Part shown: positions 38,801 through 49,060 of the stretch, piece after piece
Layout: the number at the start of each line of letters is the position of its first letter
How positions within the stretch are numbered: the stretch's first letter is position 1
Source of the DNA: Heterodera schachtii
Taxonomy: Eukaryota > Nematoda > Chromadorea > Rhabditida > Heteroderidae
Length of the DNA stretch: 64,000 nt
Assembly: GCA_023374025.1 (NCBI GenBank)
Contig: SIJG01000051.1
Coordinates: 622,845-686,844 of the forward strand
Reading direction: 5' to 3'
Program-made: the position numbers and the translations under genes
Notes under the pieces: model-generated
What the model was told of the DNA's origin: nothing
Database searches by the model: none
Seen by the model: the letters and a program-made list of their open reading frames with translations, nothing else

Positions 38801-39659
38801 TAAATCCAGATAATAATTTAAACCAATTTGATTTTCGCTAATTGCGCATCGACCATTAAAGAAGCTGTGGAAAAACATTAAAATTAACCAGGCTTAAATA
38901 CCGAAACTTTTTGCCTGTTAAAACAATATATATGTAAAAATTTTTAATTAAAAGAGATTTACTTTTTTTGTGAACTTTCCAACTTCAAAAATTCCTTTTT
39001 AAATTTTCAAAAAAATCTTTTAAAAATAAAAATTTCATGAAAATAGGCTTTAATTTATTAACATAATTTTCCCAAATTCAGGCATTTTGAACTTTACATT
39101 CATAATCATAAATATTAAAATATTTTGATACTCATAAATAAAATAATTACGATAAATTTTTAACAAAATTTTATAAATATTGGGATTTTTATTTTATATA
39201 TCATATATTTCCAGGAATTTCAATATATATCAATTCTTTTTTATTTGTGAGAAAAGATTATTTTAGAGCATTTATTTATTTTTTATTAATTGCTCTAATA
39301 ACATATTTCCAATAAATGTTTCTTTTTTAATTAAATAAAATTTGTTTTAAATGATTTTAGTTCTTTTTAATGTTTTATGTTTTCTATTAATGATTATTTT
39401 TGTTGTAATCATTTATTTAAGAATTAACTGCTTTCAAAAGAAATACGATTTTTCTATAATTAATAATTTTCTATATATATTTTTGACTACCACTACAAAT
39501 TTTTATTTATTTTTTACATTATTTACTTAGTTTAAATTTATTAATCTAGTTTCTATGTTTTTATATTAATTAATTAATTTATTTATTTAGAATAATAAAT
39601 AATTAGAAAGATTATATTAATCTTGTATATTCGTACATTTTTTCATTCTCTTCGGTAAC

Positions 39660-39733
39660 GGTACCTGTTGTGACTGCGCTGTAGACCATTTATTTGTTAG
39701 CCAAATGGTCAACAGCTCAGTCACAACAGTACC
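39660..39733. mobile_element. 74-bp palindromic element with GGTACC ends
   Basis: GGTACCTGTTGTGACTGCGC at the left pairs with the inverted GAGCTCAGTCACAACAG-type right half ending GTACC. The inner part pairs GACCATTTATTTG with CCAAATGGTC, so almost the whole unit is a hairpin. The ends resemble the GGTAC family of MITEs, but the flanking 8 bases do not match exactly. A rearranged copy lies at 29176-29226. Confidence 0.65.
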
Positions 39734-39895
39734 CTTCTTTATTACAAACAAAAAAATTATTAGTCATATTAGTTTTTTTTTTTTTGGAAAAACTTTAATT
39801 CATTATTTCGAATAAATTGCTTTGTTGTTCATGCAAAAAAAATTCAAAGATATATCATATTGTTAAGTTTTTAGAATAAATATAAAATAAATGGG

Positions 39896-39990
39896 AGCCG
39901 GAAAATGCGACACCGGCGGAAAATCCGACACCGAGAGAAAGTTTTTTATTTCAAGAAAATGCGACACTAAGAAAATACGACACCAAACTT
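39896..39990. mobile_element. Single arm of a foldback family, GGAAAATGCGACACC
   Basis: It begins GGAGCCGGAAAATGCGACAC and repeats the word (G/A)GAAAAT(G/C)CGACAC(C/T) four times. The layout matches the arm at 8096 (GGAAAATTGGACACC) but with a different word. There is no opposite arm, so this is half an element or a solo arm. It sits 44 bp before the TTAA-flanked element at 40034. Confidence 0.65.
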
Positions 39991-40110
39991 AGATTTAAAA
40001 AAAAAATAAATTTATATATTTTCTGAATTTTAAGTCTGGAAAATGAGCATCAGTACCAAAAAAGATTTGTTAAGTGTGGGTAAGTTGATTTTGTAAGATA
40101 ATAAAGGAAA

Positions 40111-40419
40111 ATGGGTGCAGGTTCGAGTCCGTTCCACGACAATGAATTTTTTTTTAAACTATTTTTGGAGCAATTGCACATTCTTGGTATGAATCGAAGT
40201 CTCTTGATGAAGAGAAACTTTTTTAAAGCAAATGTTAAGTATAGCATCTTGGAGCACCAGAATAAAGTTATGAGTCTGAAAATTTTCATTATCTTAGAAA
40301 GGGTTTCTACTCATCAAGAGCTTTTGAGTGACCAATATTATTGTATAATTTATGCGAAAATTTTCAAAAGAATTTTTCAAAATAGTCATTTTATTTTTTT
40401 GAACAAAAGAAATAAATAA
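40111..40419 (+). CDS. ORF of 102 codons inside the TTAA element
   Basis: The frame starts in the left arm (ATGGGTGCAGGT), crosses the loop and stops just before the right arm. In the loop part, G+C by codon position is about 30%, 18% and 32%, a coding-like dip at the second position. The product is mixed hydrophobic/basic (for example LFLEQLHILGMNRSLLMKRN). I recognise no domain. It is far too short for a transposase of any TTAA-targeting family, so it may be a captured fragment or a chance frame. A 79-codon frame on the other strand overlaps the left arm only. Confidence 0.3.
   Translation: MGAGSSPFHDNEFFFKLFLEQLHILGMNRSLLMKRNFFKANVKYSILEHQNKVMSLKIFIILERVSTHQELLSDQYYCIIYAKIFKRIFQNSHFIFLNKRNK
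40120..40130 (+). promoter_or_regulatory. Pol III B-box sequence in a transposon arm
   Basis: GGTTCGAGTCC matches the B-box consensus GGTTCGANTCC exactly and is followed by GTTCCACGACA, like the 3' end of a tRNA. A full tRNA cannot be folded: the T-stem has mismatches and no matching 5' acceptor strand or A-box is found at the right distance. The mirrored copy is at 40440-40450 on the minus strand. It could be a tRNA-derived relic. Confidence 0.45.
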
Positions 40420-42683
40420 AGATAATGCTGTCGTGGAACGGACTCGAACCTGCGCCCATTTTCCCTTTATTATCTTACAAAATCAACTTACCCACACTTA
40501 ACAAATCTTTTTTGGTACTGATGCTCATTTTCCAGACTTAATGCTGGCATCATTTAATTTGTTTAATTTTTATTATTAACTTAAATAATAAGTTCAATTT
40601 AAAAATATTAATGTATTTAAGTCGTACTATGTTTTTTTTGTTAAATAAATATTTTTATAAAAAATTTTGGTTATTTTTTTATAAAATTTTCTAAATGTTT
40701 AAAAATAATTTTAGAATTAATTTAATTTATATTAGTGGAATATTTATAGTATTTTATTCAAATTTTTTATTTATAAATCAAAAATTGATAATTAACAAGA
40801 TTTCCTGGATACTTTTGGTTTTTTTTAATTGCACAAATGCAATGAATATTAGGTATATTAAAATTTACTTTCTTTACGAATGCGGTATAGTTACTTATTT
40901 AGTAATATTATTTCTTTATATATTTATTTATTTAATCAGTTTTTTAAGTGCTAATAATTTTTTAAATTAATTTATTTTAACTTTTTGATATTTTATTGAT
41001 ATCATATATTGTTACTTTATTATTTAATTTTTTTTCGTATTTTTTTCAAATATATGTGTATTATATGAACAAAAAATTAAATACAAGAAAAATAAAAGCA
41101 GAAATATATTATAATTAAACTCTGAAAACTTAAAATCATTCATTTTCTCTAAATAAAATATTCTAGAATTAAAGTAAATTATTCAAAATTATAAAAACAT
41201 AAATATGTGCAATAAATCAATAATTTTATCATAAATGATTTTAATTTTTTTGTTTATTATTACTAAATTCATCATTGTAGTTGTTGTTTTTTTAAAAGAT
41301 TCAACAAAATGTAGAAACACAAAAAAGATATCAAAGTTGAATTCGCTTAAATATAAATTTTGGCATTTTGTAAAACGCCCTGTGATGGGAAGATTTGCGT
41401 CATGAAACTCATTATTTTTTCAGTTTATTATTTAAAATTTTAATAAATATTTTTAATACTGAATGATAAATGAATTTGACAAAATAAATATTAAATTTTT
41501 TATTATGTTTTCTTTAATGTTTTGTTTGATTTAATAAATGATTTTATTATATTTTACAACTTTCTCAATATAAATTCAAGACAAAGAGGTTAAAATTTAT
41601 CATTAAAATATTAATTTTTTTTTTAAATATTTATATTATTGACTTTTGAACTAATTATTATTATTTTAGAATACAAATTATTGCTGCTTTTAATTATATG
41701 TTAAATACTGTCGTTTCGTATTCCGCATTTTTCCGCTTATTTCATAAAGATTTATAAATATTGTGAAATTTTCTTAATAGTAATAATTGGATTTTTAAAA
41801 ATATTTCTTTTTATTAATTTTTATTATAATATATGAAGAAATAAAATCATTTTAAATACATTTCTTGTTGCTCATTTGGTGTTTGGCATTGTTTGTTCTC
41901 CTTGCCATTTAAAAATGTATTATATAAATTAAATTTTGTATTTTTATTACGAAATTATACTCTGTTAATCAATGTTATTTGGTAAAAATGAATATTAATT
42001 AAAAATTAGTTTGGTATTATAAAAATTAATTAATTAATTTTTCTTTACAAATTATTATTAATTTATTTATTTTTCTTTATAAATTAAAGTAAGATATCTA
42101 CTTTTTCAAAATCACTTGAAAACACAAACGATTTAAAATATATATTTTTTTAAATTTTGACGCATTATTCAATTTTACCAAGTAAATTAATTTTAATTTA
42201 AAATGCTTTAAATTATTTTGGTTTTTTCATCAATTTATTTAAATTTCTTAAATTTTCCTCGCCGGTCATCCGTGATGTTAGAAAAATTTGATCACACACA
42301 ACTCATTTTTAATTGATCGTAAACTCACCAAATTTTGCAGAGATACGTAATGGAATATATCAACTTAAAAAAGCGAAATGCTTGAATTTTCAAGAAAATA
42401 TGTCATTTTTGCAGTTGTCACAAAAAATTAGCCATTTTAAATAACTGGGGATGGTCTCGGTTTTCGAGACTTAGTTAAGCCATTCTAAGAGAGTAAAACC
42501 TCATATAAATTGTTGGCTTTAATAATAAATGTTAATTTTGTTGAATTGGGATGCCTAAAAAATCCGCGGAATCCCAATCATTCTCATGAATTAAAAGAAA
42601 ATTATTTAATAATATTAATAACTAGTTAATTAAATTGAATAAATGTTGTTCTTTTTCTTTATTAAATTCAAGTCATGTATTTT

Positions 42684-42797
42684 AAGTTTTCATTGTTTTT
42701 CGCAATACGGGATATCTTTTCTGCAGTAAAAAAAACATTAGATTTTTCCATTTTCTAGATGTATACGAACACCCTTTAAAAAAGTCTAAAATTTTAA
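42684..42797 (+). repeat. 114-bp direct repeat, copy 1
   Basis: This is nearly identical to 44141-44254: I count two differences (CGCAATACGGG versus CGTAATACGGG, and ATTAGATT versus ATTCGATT). Conserved words include GGGATATCTTTTCTGCAG and GATGTATACGAACACCC. Such identity is exceptional against the heavily diverged repeats around it, so this duplication or insertion is recent. Confidence 0.92.
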
Positions 42798-44140
42798 AAA
42801 GGCCAAAAAACTTAAATACATCTAAAAATTGATCATAAATTAAATTGTTTTTCCATAATCAATTCGATATTTTTATATGGCGCCAAAAAATCAGCAAAAA
42901 AAGCACCAAAAAAGAACGACGGAGCCACCAAGATAAATTCGGCTTTTAGTTATTGGTAAAGTCTTCCCTTCAAAATTAATGCTTTGGTAAAATCATTTTT
43001 AAGATCAATGAGCCGGCCACCACAGCGCGGATCGAGAAAGCGCTTAAAAAATGATAAAGCTTAAGTCCGGCGACCGCGCCAAGTAAATATACATGGTATG
43101 AAGTGAATATAAAAAGGCAAAAGACGTATTGATAAAAATTATTAATTTTTTATTATTCTCACAAAAAATTATTTATAAAGAAAAATAATAATGAAAAAAT
43201 TATATTTTGAAATAATGAATTAAATAACATTATTAGATGCAATTAAAACTCAAATTTTTGCATTATACATTTTTTAAATTATTGAGAAAACAATTTTAAA
43301 GCGCTAATAAAAAAAATCACCAAAAATGATTATTTACCAAAAATGATAAAATAAGAATATTATTTTACTGATACTATAAATAAATCATTAAAGAAATAAT
43401 TTTAAATGTTTAATGATTAAATTATTTTCTATCAATTTGATTTAAAAACCTAATTTTTTTTACTAGATTATGCTACTTTTATAATTATTTTCTCTACCAA
43501 ATTATTTGATTTAAAAAAGTGCACTCTGACTAATGTTAGAACGAAAATTAACTTCGTGTTTTTTGTCAAATATTTCAAATTATATTGTATAAATTTACCA
43601 GCGATAAAATCGAACGCAACGAGCACAATTGCATCAGGAAAATGCGAGATATTAAAAAGAATATATTTTTTTAAATTAGAATTTATTCTAAAGTAAATAA
43701 TGATAAAAATATTTAAATTTATTGAATCCTTTTATTTAAAATAATTATATTTTTTGTGTTTTGTTTTTCATTTCAAATTTTTGTTTACCTGAAACAAATA
43801 ATAAAAACATGAATATTAACACAAAAATTTATAAAAGATAGATGGAGGATTTAAAATAATTATCTCTAGTAATTAGTAATACTAATTAATAGGTCTGCAA
43901 ATATATGTATTATAGATATTTATTATCAAATTAAATATGATCTTTAGAATTTGTTTTTTGATTTGATATACTACGAAACGACAATTAGTCAATATTAAAG
44001 AAAAGGCTTTATTCAGCATGTCAACAATTTTATGTTGCAAAAAAAAGCTTCCTTTATCAAGTTATAATATTTATTTTAAGATGAAATAAATTTTTTATAT
44101 GAATTGAAATTGAAAAGGATAAAGATCAAAAAAAATAAAT

Positions 44141-44254
44141 AAGTTTTCATTGTTTTTCGTAATACGGGATATCTTTTCTGCAGTAAAAAAAACATTCGAT
44201 TTTTCCATTTTCTAGATGTATACGAACACCCTTTAAAAAAGTCTAAAATTTTAA
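44141..44254 (+). repeat. 114-bp direct repeat, copy 2
   Basis: Second copy of the repeat at 42684-42797, in the same orientation and 1457 bp away. The DNA between them (42798-44140) is AT-rich without an open frame. Ends are not TG...CA, so long terminal repeats are unlikely; two solo insertions of one small element or a recent segmental duplication are alternatives. Confidence 0.92.
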
Positions 44255-45724
44255 TAAAAAACTGAACATCAACTCGTTAAATTGAAAGTTACACACTACT
44301 ATAGGAAATTCTGAAATTGCCATCTCTGGTCTATTTTATTGCAAATTTCCTTCTGTCATTATGGATTTTTCCCGGCAAACTGAACTTAAATAGGTTTTCT
44401 TTTTATTAAATGAAGCTTTTCGCATTAGCATTCGCTTAAAAATAATTAATGTAAAGTAAAATTTTGTATCAGTGAATAATTAATAGCAAAAAAGATTATA
44501 TAATTGAAACATACATATTATGAAAAAGCAAATATTTTTAAAATTAAAATTAAAAGCAATTTTTTAAATCAAAATAATTCTCTAACAATAATTTTTTTGC
44601 TGATAATTTATTAAGTTGTATATTTATTTGAATTTTTAATAAAATTTTAAAATAATTTAATAATTTAATTTTTTTTAGCAATTATAAATAATCATTTAAT
44701 ACTGGAGGTTAATAAAAAAATATTAATTTTTTTGTAAAAAGATAAAGAAACAACATTTATTCAATTTCATTATCTATTTCTTAATTTTTTATTATGCCAT
44801 ATTTTGCTTTTCTTGATATCAAATTTAACAAATAATATTAATTTAAAAATTATATAAAAAATAGAGGAAATGAAATGGGAATATAAAATTAAGAAAAATA
44901 ATTTGTGGATTTATTAACTAAGCAAAACCAAAGCAAGATTAAAAAAATAATTATAACACAAGCATTAGAATTTAATTTTGTCTACAGAATTTTGTTTGGA
45001 AATAAATAAAAAAAATTCAATCTTTTATAATATTTAATGAAGTTGAATTAAAATTACCTTTGTTGGATTTTTTAAAAAAAGTAATAATATTAAAAACTGT
45101 ATAAAAATAAATTTAATTTATTAATTGAATGTAAATAATATCAAAATATTAAGTGCAACCCAATCAAAACGACGATAATAAGTAAAAAAGCAAAAGTGAT
45201 TATTTTTTCGAAATGAGAAAAAAAACTTACTAAATTAACCTTTGTGATATCAAATATTGAAATTAGAAAATTTTTGTTTTTCGTAAATTAAAATCATTTT
45301 CTCTTTTAAAAATTTGAGCCCAATTTTTGAGAATTTTTATTCTTATTTTGGAAATTTATCCAACTTTCATCATTTATTTCTATTATTTCTTCCATTTTTT
45401 TGGGTTTTCCATAAAAAAGAAAATTATGAAAAGAAATTGATTAAAGTTATGGGTGATAAAAAAGGTTAAGCATTTTTGTTACCGAAATGCCCAATTTCAC
45501 TGGTAAATGTATTATAATGCGAGCATGACTGGATGACTGATAAAGATAAAACCTTAAAGAAGTTTATAAATTCTTGAAAAAACACAAAAATTTCGAAAAA
45601 TGCCAAAACAGTTTTAAAAATAAATTATATAAACTTAATAAAGACATGGACTATAAAATATTTAAAAAACCTACTGTTTAAATACGAATATTTTTAACAA
45701 AATTAATATTATGAAAAATATATT

Positions 45725-45822
45725 GATATTTTTAATTAGCAAATTCAATTTTTAAATGATATTTTTAATTAGCAAATTCAATTTTTAAATGATATTTTTA
45801 GTTAGCAAATTCAATTTTAAAT
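45725..45822 (+). repeat. 33-bp tandem repeat, three copies
   Basis: GATATTTTTAATTAGCAAAT followed by TCAATTTTTAAAT is repeated three times with a 33-bp period. The third copy has GTTAGC for ATTAGC and one T fewer. It is a simple minisatellite. Confidence 0.9.
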
Positions 45823-47103
45823 CCCAAACTCGAATGTAAAAAACAAAAAAGAGATCAGAAAATAGTCTTTTCTGAAAAAAAAGACTGATACGACAAGGGA
45901 TTATAAAAAATAACAAAAATTAATATTCACTAGTTTTTCAAAATTAAAAATAATAAAACACTTAACAATTTTAATTCATGCTTGAATATTTGCAAATCCG
46001 TTATTTTTTTTTAAATGAGTAATATTTGTCTCCATTTTGAGCTATTTAATTCCATTATCTAATGTGATATAATTTATTTATGATAATTGTAACTGAAGAA
46101 TAAGAAACGCGCACATAGATTTAATGAATATGCAATTAAAAAGTCCCCAATTTATTTCTTTTTCTCATTGTACATTAAATTTTTATCAACTGAAAATATA
46201 TAATATAAATTTATATGATTTTTTTCTTTGAACATCTAAAAAAAGCCAAAAAATAAAAATTTTACAATTAAAAAAATGTTGCAAAAAATAATAATCATCA
46301 AAAATAACAATGTTATCAAGTTCAAGGGAATTAAAAGGCAATTAATACGATCGTTATGAGAATAATAACATAGCCAATTGATGAATTATAAATTAATAAT
46401 ATGTGTAGACTATTTAAAACTGAAATATATAAGAAAAATTTTAATTATAATTTTCATATTTGGTATAAAAAAAGAATCAATCTTATGATTTAATTATTAT
46501 TTTTTGAACATCATGAGCAATTTATTAAAAAAAGAAAATATTATATTCAATTGTATAAGAATTAAAGAACTTCTATTAATAAAAATTAAAATATAATTTT
46601 TTTCGTTAAATCAAAAAATATTTATTTTAATTCGAAAGATTAAAAAAAATATTGGCTTTTTATTATTCACTAAAAACAAAAAATATACACATACACCAAG
46701 ATCGATATGATAGCAATATCACCCAACGAGTAATAATAAATAAAGAAATTTATTATATTTTATAATATAATTCATAAAACGACCAATATAATCATTTAAT
46801 TAATCTGAAAAATTATTATGTTTTAGTGAATATAAAAGCGATTAGCGCAAGCGACAAGAAACACAATGGATTCCTTTGACCTGAAAAAATAAATTGTTAA
46901 TTTATAATAAAATCTGTTAGCAGGTGTGAACAAGTATTTAAATCAAATTAATTATATAAACACATTAAAACTTTCTGATGAATATTATATAAGACAGTTT
47001 TGTAATAATAAATTAAAAATTCTTAATTTAAAATATTTTCTAGCTTAAATATGTTCGAAGTTTATAAGTTTAATTTTTTTATTTTATTTTATGAATCACT
47101 AAA

Positions 47104-47233
47104 ATGGCGGATTTAACGAAACGACCGGTAGCACCCATATTTGGATGTGGAAAAAAGCGGTCGATAGCGAAGATGGAAAACAGCCAAAGTGACAATGACG
47201 GCGACATAAAACCTTTGCTAAATAATTTTTTAG
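47104..47233 (+). CDS. Candidate first coding exon
   Basis: An island of about 42% G+C opens with ATG in a good context (CTAAAATGGCG) and stays open for 43 codons plus one base to a donor-like TTAG|GTGACATG. The peptide begins MADLTKRPVAPIFGCGKKRS and continues with an acidic stretch ENSQSDNDGD; it is not low-complexity. If the donor is ignored, the frame runs on through AT-rich DNA to a TAA at about 47258 (51 codons). No domain is recognised. The + strand here is A-rich, as for the other exon candidates' sense strands. No downstream exon could be paired with it. Confidence 0.45.
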
Positions 47234-47764
47234 GTGACATGTTTTATTTATACAATTAATAATATTCAGATACAAATGAAACTATAATTAAGACTAATTC
47301 GAAATTATTCGATTCGATCATTTCAAGACATGAATATTAATTAATAAAAATTTAAAATACAACTAAAATCAATTGTTTGTCAACACGATTTGGTAACTCT
47401 GTTCTATTACGGTTATAAAAATTTTAGAGTGATCTCTGATGAATCTCCGTTTAAAAATAGATATATTTTGAATTCATGCCGGAATTTATATTCCTAAAAA
47501 CCGGAATAACTAAAATTTTGTTAAATTTTGTGAAAAAAATACACATTAAAAATAAACAGATTATTTCATTTTTATGAATATATATTAATGATAAAAGTAA
47601 TGAAGATTAATAATAACTCATTATTTAAGTTTAAATCTTATATATATATATATAAAATAAATCTCCTGAAGAATACAATTAATTAAATTTAAAGAAAAAA
47701 TTTAATTTATAATAAATGGAAAATAATTTTGCTAGAAAAATATATTCTTTTTAATTTTATAATA

Positions 47765-47875
47765 ATAAACCTAACGAATATTCGTTAATAAATTTCTATA
47801 TCGAATATAAACGAAGCCAACAAACCAGCAACTAATAGTAACAACCCAGCAAGTGAAATACTTAATTAATTAAAA
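47765..47875 (+). repeat. Dispersed repeat, copy of 32340-32450
   Basis: Carries the palindrome AACGAATATTCGTTAATAAA, then CTATATCGAA, AACAA/AGCAA words and CCAGCAAGTGAAAT, in the same order as the first copy. Confidence 0.6.
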
Positions 47876-48275
47876 ATAAACACAACATTTTTATTTTTAT
47901 ATATTAATAATTATTAACATACAAAAATGGAAGTGTTTTATTATGCATTATTATAAATTAATGACGAAAAATTAATTAAAAGCACATAAATTTATATGAA
48001 GAATTATGTATTCATTATATTTTAATATACAAAATGTTATTAATTAAAATTCAAACGTAAATGAGAAAAAACGACTATGTTTCTAGGACAAATTGAAAAG
48101 ATGAATGCCAATATAATAAAATATAAGTATTATTTATTTCTGAAATAATTTAAGAATTCTACTATTAAGATGAATAAATAAAACAGCAAACTTTAAATTA
48201 TAAAATAACAAAAATTGAAGAAAAATTTAATTTAAAATTAAATAAAAACCAAATTTTTAAAAAAGCATGTGAAAC

Positions 48276-48672
48276 AGGGCTGCACACACGGATTACGGAA
48301 ATTACGGAGTTTTGGAGTTACGGATTACGGGTTAAGGATTTTGGGATTTTTCCGTAATTTGACCCGTAATTTGACTTTTGGATTATTTTTCGATACGATT
48401 TCTTGTAAGATTATTTATATAAAAATCTATTTTGTTTGGGTATTCGCCTAGAAAATCTATTTTTTTCCTCATTTTATTAAAATTCACAAAACCTTAGTCC
48501 CGGGATGGGGAAGAATTCCCTCGCACCGAAATGAAAAATTAAAAACTTTTCCGGAAAAATGGCATTATTTTAAAAAAATTTTCGATTTTTCTTAATAAAA
48601 TCATTAATTTCAAAAAATTTTCCCGGAGACGCCTATCGGCACCGCCGGATCCCGGTATATCCAATTTACCTT
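48276..48672. mobile_element. Left part of a hAT-like element
   Basis: CAGGGCTGCACACACGG begins a G+C-normal stretch rich in GGATTACGG words. It then holds the GC-rich module GACGCCTATCGGCACCGCCGG (about 48631-48651) seen in other hAT-like elements of this window. The MITE at 48673-49052 is inserted at its right side. No closing GCAGCCCTG end is found beyond it, so the element is truncated or decayed. Confidence 0.55.
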
Positions 48673-49052
48673 GGTACTTCCGGGTTATGCTGCCCCCCCC
48701 CCCTCTCAAAAAAATTCCAAAATTCGTAATTTGAGGTTTCCAAGGTCGCTGATCACGAATATGATATCTATTTTAAAATATGATGACTTTTAATCATAGA
48801 TTTGACAAAAATCTATTATTTTCGAAAAATATTTAAATGCAATTAAATCATGAAATGAGTCAGACAGGTGGCATAAAGGCAGCGATATTGCGTAAAATCT
48901 CGTCAAATTCAGATATTTTATCAAATCTATGATTAAAAGTCATCAGATGTTAAAATAAATATCATATTCGTGATCAGAGCGACCTTGAAAACCCCAAATT
49001 ACGAATTTTGGAATTTTTTGAAGGGGGGGGGGCAGCATAACCCGGAAGTACC
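48673..49052. mobile_element. Palindromic MITE, GGTACTTCCGGG termini
   Basis: Inverted repeats of about 120 bp at both ends start GGTACTTCCGGGTTATGC and each carry a homopolymer run (C at the left, G at the right). They continue through CGTAATTTGAGG-type and CACGAATATGATA words. The flanks are the perfect 8-bp duplication TTTACCTT (48665-48672 and 49053-49060). It is 380 bp and noncoding. It is inserted in or beside an older hAT-like element and is therefore younger. Confidence 0.93.
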
Positions 49053-49060
49053 TTTACCTT

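Larger units (their letters stand above)
40034..40537. mobile_element. TTAA-flanked inverted-repeat element, 504 bp
   Basis: Two arms of about 108 bp are nearly identical inverted repeats, starting GTCTGGAAAATGAGCATCAG and ending at the complement. TTAA lies immediately outside both ends (40030-40033 and 40538-40541), as for piggyBac- or Kolobok-type insertion; because TTAA is self-complementary it could instead belong to longer repeats with a TA target. Each arm contains a perfect Pol III B-box, GGTTCGAGTCC, at 40120-40130 and its complement at 40440-40450. The loop encodes the ORF described separately. Confidence 0.8.
39151..42690. other. T-rich block (short A-rich break near 41060-41230)
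   Basis: T-rich + strand containing the elements at 39660-39733, 39896-39990 and 40034-40537. A 91-codon hydrophobic ORF (40695-40970) is composed mainly of F, I, L, Y and N, as expected from T-rich DNA; two or three hydrophobic stretches could be read as membrane segments, but I do not regard it as a gene. The stretch 42260-42490 is G+C-normal (CTCGCCGGTCATCC; hairpin GTCTCGGTTTTCGAGAC near 42454) and may be a decayed element end. Nothing else is supported. Confidence 0.4.
42798..47103. other. A-rich block, no clear gene
   Basis: A-rich + strand. G+C-normal scraps are at 43000-43090 (AGCGCTTAAAAAATG, GTCCGGCGACCGCGCC), 44360-44410 (a 10-codon frame from ATGGATTTTTCCCGG) and 45480-45560 (TTTCACTG|GTAAATG donor-like, then GAGCATGACTGGATGACTG). 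The 33-bp tandem at 45725-45822 is listed separately. No gene could be supported. Confidence 0.4.

Noticed and set aside
40119..40145. tRNA gene suggested by the B-box.
   Set aside because: No matching acceptor stem, anticodon arm or A-box, and the sequence is part of a transposon arm.
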